Positions 22,441-34,291 of a stretch of 64,000 nt of DNA are shown piece after piece. Location: the NCBI GenBank assembly GCA_016584495.1, contig WAID01000008.1, positions 434,001-498,000 of the forward strand. The letters are read 5' to 3'. Position 1 is the first letter of the stretch. Every line of letters begins with the position of its first letter. The stretch is from Celoporthe dispersa. Taxonomy: Eukaryota; Ascomycota; Sordariomycetes; Diaporthales; Cryphonectriaceae. The translations under genes were made by a program, and so were the position numbers. Under the pieces are notes generated by a model, which was given only the letters and a program-made list of their open reading frames with translations, searched no databases and was not told the origin of the DNA.

Positions 22441-23094
22441 AGATCAAACATGCGCAGGGGAGTGTGCGAGGCGAGATCCACACCCCTGCCCAGAAGAGCG
22501 CGGCCGGCAAGAGAATCTGGAGGGGAGAGAGAAAGAGGACGGAAGACTATCTGTACATCTATTTTACTGATCAATACTGTACAATTTGAAGAACACACAA
22601 GGAAGTGTGAGAGAACCCATGGTATACGCTCTTGTACCCTCATCACCGTCTACATACAATCACTCTTGACATGTTGAAAAATCTAGAAGAGAGAGGCCAA
22701 GAAGGAAAACAATGATATTCCTGGATGATGATACTTAGTATATTGTAGAGAGCACCGGGGCTTGGGACCGCTGGTCTCCCGGGGTCCCCACCTCAGCTGC
22801 CGGCACGTGGAGCCGCGCGGCAGGCATTCAACCCCGGATCTTGTCCCGCGCCTTGGAGAGATCCTCCCTCGTTCCCATCTCATCCTACAAGACAGGTCCC
22901 CTCAACCGTCGATCAGCCTGTCTCCGCGAAGGCCTCATCTCTCGCTACCTGCCGCCAGCTCATCGAGCGTGACCGTCTGCCCAGATCCCCTCCAACAGAG
23001 GGTGCTTGCGATCGAACCCCCCGAGAGCGCTTGCTGGGTACTCGCGTCATGCGCGCTTCCTCTCGATAGCAGACCCCCGCCCTCGTTAACTCAA

Positions 23095-23837
23095 ATGTTT
23101 GCGCCCTACCAAGCCGACCCGCCCGAGGCTTCTCGCTCGCCAGACATCGTTTCCCCGCGCGCCTCCCTCGAGCGCCGATCATTCTCGCCCGCCAACTACC
23201 AGAAGCGATCGAACCAGGCGAGCCCTCCACCCCTCCAGCACCCACAGCCCCAGCGCAGCTGGCAGGCGACGGGCTATAACAATATCGTCCCGAGCCCTAG
23301 CTACCAGAGCCCCGTCCCGGCAGCCTCGAGGCCGTCCGGCGGGGCAGCTGAGGATAGTTACTTTGGGAACATCGGCGGCGGATTCGCGGCAGACAGGGAG
23401 GGGATCAATGAGTTCGACACAAGTCTAGGCATCCGGCTGGACTACGAGGCCTGCCTGGCCTACCTAGCGCTGCCGCCGCTGGGTGCGATCCTGCTGCTGA
23501 TCCTGGAGAGGAAGAGCGACTATGTCAGGTAAGAGATCTGATCTCTTGACTCTGGGTCGTTGGGGAGGTCCTGGGCTGACCTGGTGATAGGTTTCATGCG
23601 TGGCAATCGGCGCTGCTCTTCACGGTCATCTTCATCCTGCATCTCGTCTTCTCGTGGTCGACTTTCTTTGGCTGGCTCTTCTTCCTCTGCGACCTCGCCC
23701 TGATCGCGTTCCTGACTGTGAGGGCGTATCGCGATGCCGACATGCTAGACAGGTTTGAGGTACCCTTTTTGGCCAGATCGCGAGCAGGTTCCTGGACGAC
23801 GAGTAGCAGGGACGGTGTGGAGGAAGACGTGTCATGA
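23095..23837 (+). CDS. Multi-pass membrane protein (DUF4870/UPF0132-like), with an apparent -1 break near the C-terminus
   Basis: Exons 23095-23528 and 23591-23837; the intron GTAAGA to GATAG splits an Arg codon. The N-terminal third is proline- and serine-rich and disordered. Then come hydrophobic helices, YLALPPLGAILLLILE in exon 1 and LLFTVIFILHLVFSW and WLFFLCDLALIAFLTVRAY in exon 2. The layout (LDYEACLAYL, RFHAWQSALL, LDRFEVPF) matches a fungal family of small endomembrane proteins related to DUF4870/UPF0132; its function is unknown. After RFEVPF the reading changes to Arg/Ser-rich sequence stopping at 23837. The alternative frame entered after the T-run at 23766-23770 keeps the family-like character and stops at 23804-23806. 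One missing T is the likely cause. Confidence 0.75.
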
Positions 23838-24707
23838 CGGGAACGTCGCGAAGGCGTGGATGGGAAGAAGATGCTTTACTGGCGTCACCTGCTGCTCGAC
23901 ATTTGTTTCCCTTCTTCTCTAACTCTCTCTCCCCCTCTCTCTCTTTTTCCTCTCGCCTCTTTGTTTCTTCGTTTCTCTTCTGCTTTTACCTGTTTTTGGT
24001 GCTTAATGATCGGGCCCTCTTCCTATTTCAAGATACCATATTCTGGCGTTCAATTGTGGGTTTACTATTTCGAGCAGATATCTTGAGCGCTCTTAGTTGA
24101 TAGGCCATGAGGAGTCAGTCGAAAGTGTTCCGTCTTGCGTGTTAAGATGTGCTTGTGGGTTTTGCTGGAGTAATCGACTGTCAAGCCTTGTTCCACGGTG
24201 CAACCTGCCCATATGTATTGACCATAAGATCTTTTCACCTTCTTTCCATCCTTGGCCTACGACGAGGCCTTCACCCTCTCAACTGCATCTGCTATGGGCC
24301 GGGGTCCTCTTATCGCTTATCGCAGCGCGGGCCGGCCTGCACTGCTACGTACTAGCAATACAGTACTGGGGATTACGACGTCTGCTTGCCTGCCTAGGAT
24401 GCTTGCTCAGCAGCAGCCGCAGCGCTAAACCGCCGACCTCAGCTTAGCTACGGCCCGTTGTTTTGTACAGCAACAACCCGCAAGCTGTCCAGCGGCAAAA
24501 CCTCACCTCCAAGACACAGCGCCCCCCCTCTCAACCAACAACAAATAACTCTCTCGCCATCATCCACGCCCAGCTCATACGACCATCACCACCCCTCACC
24601 ACATCAGACTTAGCCTTTCTGATCCTCTCCTCTCTGGATTCAGCGCACCTTCCCCTCACACACCCACTCTCTCTCTCCCGAAGCCCTTGTGAGACGACGT
24701 CCTCGCC

Positions 24708-26320
24708 ATGTCAACCCTCGAGGAGCTCGATGACATCGATCGCCAAGAGCGCGATGACAGGGACAAGAGGGCTCCAGGCGGCGGTGATGCCGACGCGGAG
24801 ATGAAGGATGCCGCAGAGGAAGACAACGACCTGGTCGACGACGAGATCCTACAGCTCAGTACTCAGGACATACTCAACCGCAGGCGGCTGCTCGACAATG
24901 ACGCCCGGATCATGAAGTCGGAGCACCAGCGCCTGCAGCACGAGAAGGCAACCATGAACGAGAAGATTAAGGAGAACCGCGAGAAGATCCAGAATAACAG
25001 GTGCGTCTCCCCTCCCCGCACCCGCTCCGCAGCTGCGGTCTGCCTGCTGACTGGCATCATGCGCTTCCCTGCAGGCAATTACCGTACCTTGTCGGCAACG
25101 TCGTCGAGCTGCTAGACCTCGACCCTACCGCCGAATCGTCAGAGGAGGGCGCAAACATCGATCTGGACGCGACACGGGTGGGCAAGTCCGCCGTCATCAA
25201 GACATCCACCAGGCAGACCATCTTCTTGCCACTCGTCGGCCTGGTGGACCCCGAGAACCTGAAGCCCGCCGACCTCATCGGTGTCAACAAGGACTCGTAT
25301 CTGATCCTCGACACACTGCCCGCCGAATACGACTCCCGCGTGAAGGCCATGGAAGTTGACGAGAAGCCTACGGAGAAGTACAGCGATGTGGGCGGGCTGG
25401 ACAAACAGATCGAGGAGCTCGTCGAGGCCATCGTGTGGCCCATGAAGGAGGCCGACCGCTTTAAGAAGATCGGTATCAAGGCACCCAAAGGTACGTTGCT
25501 AGGAGGGCTCGCGAGCGCCTCCGACTACGGTCTGTATGGTTCGTGGCTAACAACGACACTACAACCCCAGGTGCGTTGATGTACGGCCCCCCTGGTACTG
25601 GTAAGACGCTGTTGGCCAGAGCATGCGCTGCCCAGACCGACGCCACCTTCCTCAAGCTTGCCGGCCCTCAGCTCGTCCAGATGTTCATCGGAGATGGTGC
25701 GAAGCTGGTGCGTGACTGTTTCGCCCTGGCAAAGGAGAAGGCACCCTCCATCATCTTCATCGACGAGCTCGATGCCGTGGGCACCAAGCGTTTCGACTCG
25801 GAGAAGTCTGGCGACCGCGAGGTCCAGCGGACCATGCTGGAGCTGCTCAACCAGCTGGACGGCTTCGCGTCCGACGACCGCATCAAGGTCCTGGCGGCGA
25901 CCAACCGTGTCGATGTGCTGGACCCCGCCCTGTTGCGGTCGGGCCGTCTCGACCGCAAGATCGAGTTTCCCCTGCCCAACGAGGAGGCACGCGCCCAGAT
26001 CCTCAAGATCCACAGCCGCAAGATGAAGGTCGACCCCAGCACCAACTGGAGCGAGCTGGCACGCAGCACGGATGAGTTTGGTGGAGCCATGCTGAAGGCT
26101 GTGTGCGTCGAGGCGGGTATGATCGCGCTGCGGATGGGCAAGAACAAGATCAGCCATGAGCACTACGTCGACGCCATCGCCGAGGTGCAGTCCAAGAAGA
26201 AGGAGGTGAGTACATGGGCAGCTTCCCGGTCTCGCGTACCTCGGGCCACCGAGGGCTCCTGCATGAACACCTCCCCCTTTGCTGACGATCTTACCACAGA
26301 CGGTCAACTTCTACGCGTAG
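24708..26320 (+). CDS. 26S proteasome regulatory subunit 6A / Rpt5 ATPase
   Basis: Four exons, 24708-25000, 25075-25490, 25571-26205 and 26300-26320, give 454 residues. Rpt5 is one of six AAA ATPases in the base of the 19S particle; it unfolds substrates and opens the 20S gate. Seen in order: an acidic N-terminus, a coiled coil around DNDARIMKSEHQRLQHEKA, an OB domain, then the AAA module with Walker A GPPGTGKTLLA, Walker B IIFIDELDAVGTKR, sensor AATNRVDVLD and the arginine finger region LLRSGRLDRKIEF. The last exon encodes only TVNFYA, ending in the HbYX-type tail that docks into the alpha ring. Losing this seven-codon exon in an automatic annotation would remove the functional tail. Confidence 0.96.
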
Positions 26321-26880
26321 AACCGACGACGATCCAGCGATCACGAAGCCCCTGGGCTCTTCTGGGAGAGGCTTTCCGTGGCTGTCCGGGTGGCGAAGAT
26401 GTTTTTGGAACTAGAGGACGCCAAGGAGCGGCTGAGAGAGGTTCGCATAAAGATAGAACGGTTTGGGCGGCATCTGTACGACTACTGCAACATAAATTTT
26501 CCCCAATGACCTTCCTTGGCCTGGCCAATGACGACGACGGCGTCTCCCCCCTACCAGCTGCTACAGACGAAGGCCATCGACCCTTGCTTGCCGTTCACCG
26601 CTTGGTCTCAACCAGGTTGGGTGCTTGATTTCTCGAGAGATTGTATTGTGCTCTGGTGTCTATGCGTTCACGGCACCGTCTGTAGGCTGGGGCTTGTGGG
26701 CTCTGGACAGCGCCCGCAGCGCTTGGTCCAATCGAGCCATGTAATCACAGTCGGGATTGTACCAGCGACATCTGTCGCATGTCCGGGTCTTTGCCTGGCT
26801 TAGCAGTTCCCAGGTAGCCGTACCAATGTACCATGCCCACACATAATCATGTACATGCTATGTACGGTAGTAGCACTATG

Positions 26881-27165
26881 TTAGTTCAACAGGCTGCCTC
26901 GCATCTGTATGCAGTGCCCGACAGGTCGTATAAGGATGAGGAGGAGAGAAAGAAGAAGGGGATCAGAGCCCTTGCAGCCTTCAGAGTTGACGGAGAGGGT
27001 GTGGGTGGTATCACAGTAGCGGCAATCAGCTCCCACCCCCAAGCAGTAACCAAGGCCACGTTCCACTCCCTGGTTCGACTTTGACTGCGTCACACCCTCT
27101 ACACAGTAGTCGAAGCACCTGGTACCGGTGGTGGTGACAGGCCCAGCGCCTTGGAACGGACAGCC
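26881..27165 (-). CDS. Possible cysteine-rich protein exon or gene relic
   Basis: A minus-strand open segment begins right after an acceptor-like TTCCCGCAG and runs 94 codons to a stop at 26881-26883. Its first 60 residues are orderly and cysteine-rich (GCPFQGAGPV, TRCFDYCVEG, GLGYCLGVGADCRYCDTTH, SEGCKG). Seven cysteines are spaced as in a small secreted or zinc-binding protein. I do not recognise the family. No convincing first exon with a signal peptide is visible upstream: the sequence before the acceptor is interrupted or low-complexity. The segment may be the last exon of a small secreted protein gene, or a decayed copy. The hydrophobic tail after SEGCKG may not be translated. Confidence 0.3.
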   Translation of the reverse strand, partial: GCPFQGAGPVTTTGTRCFDYCVEGVTQSKSNQGVERGLGYCLGVGADCRYCDTTHTLSVNSEGCKGSDPLLLSLLLILIRPVGHCIQMRGSLLN

Positions 27166-27545
27166 CTGCGGGAATTGGGAAATGACAAACGGCGTCCGAC
27201 CATGTCGTCACAAGGGTTACCACCCGTATGGGGAACTCCAAGGCCGAAAAGAGATCTGCCCTTGGTCCAATCCGGGGGCGACGACAGGGTTGCAGCAGCA
27301 GCAGGAGGAGGAGGAAGAGGAGGAAAAGGGATCTGCAACGGTACCTGAACCTCTTCCTGAGGCTTTTCTGGAGAAAAATAGCTACCGCTAGTGGGTGTTC
27401 ATCTCAAGGCCCATTCGCAACTACATACAGTACAGTACTAGGGGGGGAAAGAGAGGGCTCAGGCTACGACCACCACAGGGAAGCAGGCCGACATTGGCGC
27501 CAGATGAAGGTGGCGTATCAGGAGTCAAAATGCGGGAGAAGGCGT

Positions 27546-27559
27546 GGGGGGGGGGGGGG
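27546..27559. repeat. G14 homopolymer
   Basis: Fourteen consecutive G on the plus strand followed by GGA repeats. A run this long is prone to length miscalls. Confidence 0.9.
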
Positions 27560-30360
27560 AGGAGGAGGAGGGAGGGCAAAGCCACCTCAGAGCCACGGAC
27601 GGTGGTGTGGTAATCATGCCCCGATGCCTGCGGATCTGTCGGAGCTCGGTGACAGCTGAGACATACAGTGGTCTGGCCCTACCAGCCTCTTTTCTATGAA
27701 CGGGAGGACGCACGATGCAGGATGGATGCAACATCCAACCTGGTCGGCAACACCCTTTACAGAATGCCGTGCAGCAGTCGGACATGGCCGATTCTACATA
27801 CGTAGTAATTAAGAGAGACAATCAGGGTACTTACAGCCTGCAGCCGCATAAGTGCCATGCCAAGTGCTACAGTACTATACATCCTACGCAGTCGCAGTGA
27901 CGAACGAGTACTATACCATATTGCTTAAAAAAAAATTAAAAAAAAAGGCTCTCTGTGAGGAGAAAAAGGGTTCATCCCACTTTAGAGGCTGTATCCCGAC
28001 AATAGTGGAGAACGCCACAGTACATACTGTGGTACTGACGTGTTCTGGACCAGCCTGCGAGTTTGCCCAGATGTGCCTGGCACGCCAGGGCAGGAAAAGA
28101 GGCTTGAGAGGATGTGAATAGCGGTTCTGACGATAATATCCACCCAACTTGGCCAGCACTAGACAGGGCTCCGCATTAAAATGTGCGTCAGATCCATACA
28201 AACGGTACGATGGCAAACGGTTTACGAGAGGGGGGGAGGGGGCAAAAGAGCAGATCCCATCCACACTAGGGCGGCAAAAAGATACGTTGTGATGATCAAT
28301 TGGCCTCGCTTTTTTTTCTTCTTTCCTTCTTTCGTCGGGCTTCACATGAAAAAGTCTGGTTATGCTAAGATGAGATTGAAATAAACCAGACTCAGTCTGG
28401 CAGCCTTCAGCAGATGTGATAGGCAAAAGACAAAATTGGCCCCACGTACGATCCGTATATGACGGTTAGTCTCAGTTCATATGCGCTCTGTTATAGCCCA
28501 CACCCTTTATAGCACACTCCTCTATAGCCCCTCCCTGTTGCTCTGCTGATGGGGTGCCAATTCTGTCATGGCATAGCCAGGCATGGTACCAATCCGAGCC
28601 GCCTTGGTCAATAGCCTGATGTGAGGTCACCGTTATGGACATCCCACATTTGATACTATGGTAGTATTTTGTGACTGTTAGTGGCTTTCTCAAGAGGACG
28701 ACCATCTCCTAAACAGTCGATCAGTGTCCCTTCAATCTCCCAAGACGTACGGTGGCTGTCATGACAGCGTATCGGGGATTAAGCATGGAAAATAGGAGAT
28801 TTGCTACTTTCGAACATACCTGCATTCGGTAGGGTAGTAGTGGTGGGTGGGCCCTCCGCCGCAAGTGATGGGCGCTGCCCTCGTTGTACATCAAGGAACG
28901 TACTGTAGTACATGGTATATGCAAATCATTTCTATACACGATAGCGGGTACCAGAAGAAAAGGATACCGCGCTGAGCAAGCCGCTCGGCCGATAGAGCGA
29001 TCATTCATGATCACCAGGGGAAACAGCTATTGCGCAATGTCCCTGGAATCTGTAAATCTAGGTGCGTTCAGCTCTGGAAATTACTTCTGATGCGATACCT
29101 CTGAGCCAGCTTCTTCAGAAATCTCAGGCCAAAGGAGGGACAGGAGCCAAGAGAGTTAGGAAAGAAGAAACGCACCGCCCCCTCTCTCCTCTCGCGTGGC
29201 ATAGTTGCCAGGCATATGGGGCCACCTGCGCCTATTAGAAACCTGAACGCAGAGCAGCCGCCAGTCAAGTTCGCCCGATCACCTTGCTACAGAACCTCTT
29301 TGAGATGACTCTGCATGGTAAGGACGACGAGGTGTGACGACAAAGGCCACGCTGCTGCCGTCTTACCCCTCGAGCTGCTAAGATTTGTTCGGGGCTGTCA
29401 TTGGTATTACCTGAGGCCTCACCGTCATAGCCACTGGCCAGCCGCGTGAGATTGTATGGTACTAGCTCATATATTATGCATAATTACCTACATAGCATGT
29501 AGGCAGGTACCCCCACCCCCACCACCCAAGACCCTAACTCCGGACAGAGTTCCTGAATTTGTGTAGTTTGTGTAGGTGTTGCTCCCCACATCGTTTTGAC
29601 ATATGAACGTTTTCCAGCGCTTGCTATGTAATGGTATCTAGCCTGAGCTGGTCCAGGGGCGAGGGACTAGCTGCACAAGGCGCCACGTTGCCCTGCGCCG
29701 CCACCTGACTGCAGTCTTTCCAAACAAGCTCGATATGCCCTGGATCGTCCTCTCCGTCCCTGTCAGACCCAGACTACACCCTGCCCCGAGCGTCAATCTA
29801 TACGTCTATATGGGCTAGCTGTACAAGGTCTAAATTGGCCATATGGCCCTGAGCGCTTCCTCCCTCCACCCTAGTCCCCCGCAACCGTTGTTTCGTTCAG
29901 GTGATCGCCGACGAGCAAGCCGGATTCTAGACTCCCAGCCTCAGGGCCTGAGGCTCATTGGACAATGGCACGAAGATGTTTTGCCTTCGGTGTGCTAGCC
30001 TTACGTGGCTTTGCTCGTTGGTAGCATCTGATGGCGCGGTGGACTCGTAATTAGTCGATGACGATCCCGAGTGTTCAAGGCCCTGGGGTTGGTCTGTAGC
30101 CAGGCAGGTTGACGACGAGTCTTGTAATCGACGTTATACAATGACGACAGTCTTTTCCTTTGTCTACGATGTTCAATGAGGGAGCCCAAGCAGGTCTGAA
30201 TACAAATATCGGGCTTCTCTCCTCGTCTCGAGAGAATATCTTGACCATCTCATCGCATCATCTCAATCTCATCAGCACTCTTCCACTCTACTACCCATTC
30301 TTTCAAGCACTCCAGATAAAACACTTCAACGGCATCAACCTTCTAAAATCATCAGACAAG

Positions 30361-30905
30361 ATGAAGAGCTTCACTGTCGTCGCCGCTCTCTTTCTGAGCA
30401 CCATTGCTGCTTCTCCGGTCGTTGAGAAGCGACAGGACTACACGCCTTGCTCTGGGCTGTGAGTGACCTCCTGGTCCATCTTATACAGGACATGCCTGAG
30501 ACTGACTCTTGGGCGCTTTTTTTCTACACTTCAGGTACGACACGGCACAATGCTGTTCGGTTGATATTCTCGGCGTAGCGGACCTCGACTGCGTCGACCC
30601 GCCTGAGACGCCAACCTCTGCTGAGGATTTCCAATCCCTATGTTCAGACATGTTAGTATCCATCCTCCCACGACGCCATGAATTCTCCATGGGCTCGTAT
30701 TCAGCGAGTCTTATGGGGTAGTACGCTTTGATGCAGTGCTGACTTGAGACTCAAACAGTGGCCAGCAAGCTGAATGCTGTGTTCTGCCTCTTGTATGTGC
30801 CCCAACTACACATTCCCGATCACAACTTGAAACCTGTACTAATAATGCAATTTACAGCTCGACCAAGGTATCTTGTGCGAAACACCAACTGGCGTTACCG
30901 ACTAG
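30361..30905 (+). CDS. Class II hydrophobin
   Basis: Four exons, 30361-30458, 30535-30651, 30759-30792 and 30858-30905, give 98 residues. MKSFTVVAALFLSTIAAS is a signal peptide, followed by a likely Kex2 site (EKR). The eight cysteines fall at 30, 39, 40, 52, 69, 78, 79 and 90, the exact spacing of class II hydrophobins, with the short fixed loops that separate them from class I. The secreted protein self-assembles at air-water interfaces and coats aerial hyphae or spores. The third exon is only 34 bases, so automatic tools may miss it. Splice sites are GTGAGT/TTCAG, GTTAGT/AACAG and GTATGT/TACAG. It lies alone between the housekeeping block and the biosynthetic cluster. Confidence 0.94.
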
Positions 30906-32714
30906 ATTGCCTATAGGCATAACAGGCAACACACTGTCAGAGAGTCTTAACAGTATTGGTTGGACCAGCTTTCATTGATAGTTACTGAGAAGTGCCGTGG
31001 GGGTCATGTGAGGAAAAATAGAGGTGACGGTTCAGCACGTGTCATGTGTAAATTAACGTATACGACTACCATCTGCCTTTGGGCATTCATTATCTCAGCA
31101 TGAGCAGTATATAAGGAAGCTCAGGCAAATACCTGTACACATATATTGAAAGGTCCCAATGAATTTGTCGATGTGACTGTCATAATTGTTTTTGAACATT
31201 GTTGGACAAAGTTCAACTAATTCTTAGGCAGAAATGCTCTTTGATAATTATAGCCTTGTGGAGGGAAACCCTTCACCACAGACCTTAAGAAAATTTTCGA
31301 TTCCCCTGGGCTCAGATACCTTAATCCCTCTGCTAAATCCAAGATTGTGTAGCGATTTCTAAGATCAGATTTGGTTGGCTTGGTGATTTGAAATTGTTTT
31401 ACATGGAAGGGTTATCAGCAGCACGGGTTGGTGTGTGCCTAGCTTGGGAATATACAGGAAAAGATGAAGGAATATGATAAAAATCTTGACTCTTACATTG
31501 ATATCAATGAACGGGGTTTCACACTCTACCATGCTCCAGGAGATGCTATGTACTTAAGCATGGAGCGATGCGGACGAGAGGACAGATGCGCAGTCAACAA
31601 CTCTGCGGGTTCCAGTTGCCGCGCATGCATTTCGGCGGGTGTGGACAAGCCCACTGTGACCTGGCTTTCAACCGCGAAATGTTCCCGCGTTGGATTACAG
31701 CACATGTTCAGAAGTGAGAGGAGCTCATTTTACTTGACAAGAACAAGGTTTTTTGAGATTGTTCGAAGTGCGATGAAAGAAATTTGGTTTCAGCAGCCAC
31801 GCTTAACACATCCATGGGCCCATTGCCCATCAGTCATGTTGCCCAAGGTTGCATCCTGTTCAAGCTGAGCTTGGCTCAGCCTCAGTAAGCCTGGCTAGAC
31901 ATTCTGATCGCGTCTAGAATGTTACGTATCTTTTGACTCAACAGCCAAGGTAGCTAGCCAAGCTGGTAGAGGCAACACTCGCTGCCCACAGCGTGACAGC
32001 GTCAAAAAGATTAGTCGGGCTACCGAGTGCCGCACATGCTCTGCAGAAAGCCGGCTTGAGCGTATCGGATGCTTTAACGTTCCCGAAAGGCTATTCCGCA
32101 GTGGACACGGCTTGTATGAGCAGGGAATTGCGTCCGTGTGTCTGCTCTCACCAAGTGGATATAATACTATAGTATACATTTATTAAGGAATTTACAGTAC
32201 TTTTCTTGAACAATCTTACTGTTTATGCAAGTGCTGCTGCGCAATGGCGATTGTTTTACTCACTCCAAAACACTGAATCCTGCTACGAAAATGCAAAGTA
32301 AAGGTTAGAACTGTTTGAACATTGCGCTACTGTCGAAGTAGCAAGTTAGGTTGCGATGCCCTTGGACTCGAGGCGCTGGTGGACTTGAAGCCTACCTTGT
32401 GGTCTTGTTTCATCGGCTGACCGCCATCTGCATAAGCCAGCCACCAGAGTAAACCACACATGACTCCTCAATTAGCGAGCAATGTAGATTGTTGCTACCC
32501 ACGAGAAAGTAGAATCCAAAAAGGGCTGCCTACCTCGTACACGGGTCCGTGGTCCGCTTACTTAATACGGCGTTCGGGCTTGAGTATAGTGCGAGCCCTT
32601 GATGGAAAAAGCAGACGAGTAGGGAATAAATTAATTGATAAATATTGACATAGCCAAAGACATAGTGACATATCAAATGAGAACCCTAATATTGACCGAT
32701 CAGCAGCACTCACC
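30906..32714. other. AT-rich intergenic region before the cluster
   Basis: Lower in GC than the flanks, with scattered TA-rich DNA. A 134-codon plus-strand frame at 31464-31868 has no recognisable pattern. This may be degraded repeat DNA, but I see no intact transposase or terminal repeat. Confidence 0.4.
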
Positions 32715-34291
32715 ATGATGATCTCCTTACCTTTATTCGGCGTCTGCGCGGTTTCTCTGCTGCTTCTGCGCGCTGTTTTCACCGCAATTCGATCCCCTAT
32801 TCGGGCCCTACCTGGGCCCTGGTATGCAAGGTTCACACCTCAGGTCCTGAAGTACCATATTATCACCGCCCGGCGAAATCAATATATCGATGACCTACAC
32901 AGAAACTACGGCCCAATCGTCCGCATTGCGCCAGATGAGGTCGCTGTCAGCGATGTCAACGCCGCCGCTCAAATTCATAAGATTGGATCTGGCTTCACCA
33001 AGGGCGACTGGTACCTGATGCTTACACCGGCAGACAAAGTCAAAAATATTTTGACCATGCAAGATACGCGCCAGCATGCCGCGCGACGCAAGTTGTTTGC
33101 ACGGGCATTTAGCTACTCGTCACTGGTGACCCACTGGGACTCCGAGGTGCGCGCCAAGGTGGCCCTGGCCATCTTCAAAATCAAGTTGGACGCCACAGCC
33201 GGCGACGCGGACATCTTAAAGTGGTTTACTTTTATGGCCACAGATATCATTGCCCAGCTGTCCTTTGGCGAGTCTTTTCGCTCGCTTGAGTTGGGCAAGG
33301 TATGTTCCACCAACAAAGGCTGAGAAGGGTACATGGAGCTGATCAGTAACCAAAGCAAACACCGTTTACAGATGCGTTACAGGACGCCTTGGTCTACAGT
33401 ACTTTGCGCGAGGAGGTGCCATTGTTCCATTACATAGCTCCGCATCTCCCCTTCAAAGCTATAAAGAGAATCCTCAGATCGGACGAGGTTATTTCCAACC
33501 ACGGTGATATTGCAGTTCGGAATATGCGAAGCGCAAGCGCCAATACTCAAAATCTCTTCGGTCAGATACTCGCTCAAGCAGACAGCCAAGAGAAGACAGA
33601 CCTCCAGGATAGGGATGTTCGGCTAGAGGCTGGCGGTTTCATCGTGGCCGGGACAGATACTACGTCCGTGACACTGACATACCTGATCTGGGCTGTTTTG
33701 AAACAACCTTACCTCCGGGCGGCACTTGAGGAAGAGGTTGCCGGTCTGAGTCCCGCGCTCACCTGGGACGAGCTAAAGCAAGCTACTTTACTCAACAGCG
33801 TGCTCGAAGAGGCATTGCGACTGTACAGCCCAGTTCAGTCGGCTCTGCCTCGCGTTGTTCCCCAGGGAGGCGTCACTTTCTGTGGCCATTACCTACCAGG
33901 TGGCACCAATGTGTCCACACACGCGTACTCTCTCCACAGGAACGATCAGGTCTTTGAAAACCCACTCGAGTCAGTAAATCATCATACTATTTTCTGCCAT
34001 CTGTCTAGCACGAAGCTTACACAACTTATAGGTTCAACGGATGGCGGTTCATCAATAGCTGGTCTGCGGAGCAGAAAAAGTTCGTTTTTTGCTTTCGGAG
34101 GCATGTCTCGATATTGTCTCGGCGTTCACCTGGCTTACATGGAGATGCGACTTGCTGTTGCGTTATTTTTCAGGGATTGTCGAGAGGCAAGAGTCAGCTC
34201 CAGCACGACGGACGCTGATATGTATCCTGCAAATCAGTTCGTCACTTTTCCTAAAAGCCATACCTGTAAGATTACACTGCTCGGAGAGTAA
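32715..34291 (+). CDS. Cytochrome P450 A (cluster), with an apparent +1 break before the heme motif
   Basis: Exons 32715-33299, 33383-33969 and 34032-34291 give about 476 residues. It starts with a membrane anchor (SLPLFGVCAVSLLLLRAVF) and the proline hinge ALPGPWYARF. The I-helix oxygen-binding motif AGTDTT, the ExxR motif (EEALRLY) and the heme-cysteine loop FAFGGMSRYCLG are all present. It is an ER-bound monooxygenase that probably oxidises a cluster intermediate. Exon 3 begins in one frame (FNGWRFINSW) while the heme loop lies in another. The change occurs at a six-T run at 34085-34090 with one base too many. Intron 1 has two nested acceptors; only the second, at 33380-33382, keeps the frame. 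Confidence 0.88.

Larger units (their letters stand above)
26321..30360. other. Gene-poor 4-kb region at the edge of the housekeeping block
   Basis: No well-supported gene. It contains a run of 14 G at 27546-27559, an A-rich stretch at 27927-27948, many short open frames with no conserved pattern, and one doubtful cysteine-rich frame at 26881-27165 listed separately. The longest frame, 27911-28426 on the minus strand, has a hydrophobic-aromatic end produced by the A-run and shows no conservation signs. Confidence 0.45.

Noticed and set aside
27911..28426. 171-codon minus-strand frame
   Set aside because: No conserved motif, and its hydrophobic tail is an A/T-run artefact.
31464..31868. 134-codon plus-strand frame in AT-rich DNA
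   Set aside because: No recognisable domain, no splice support, and sits in degraded-looking DNA.
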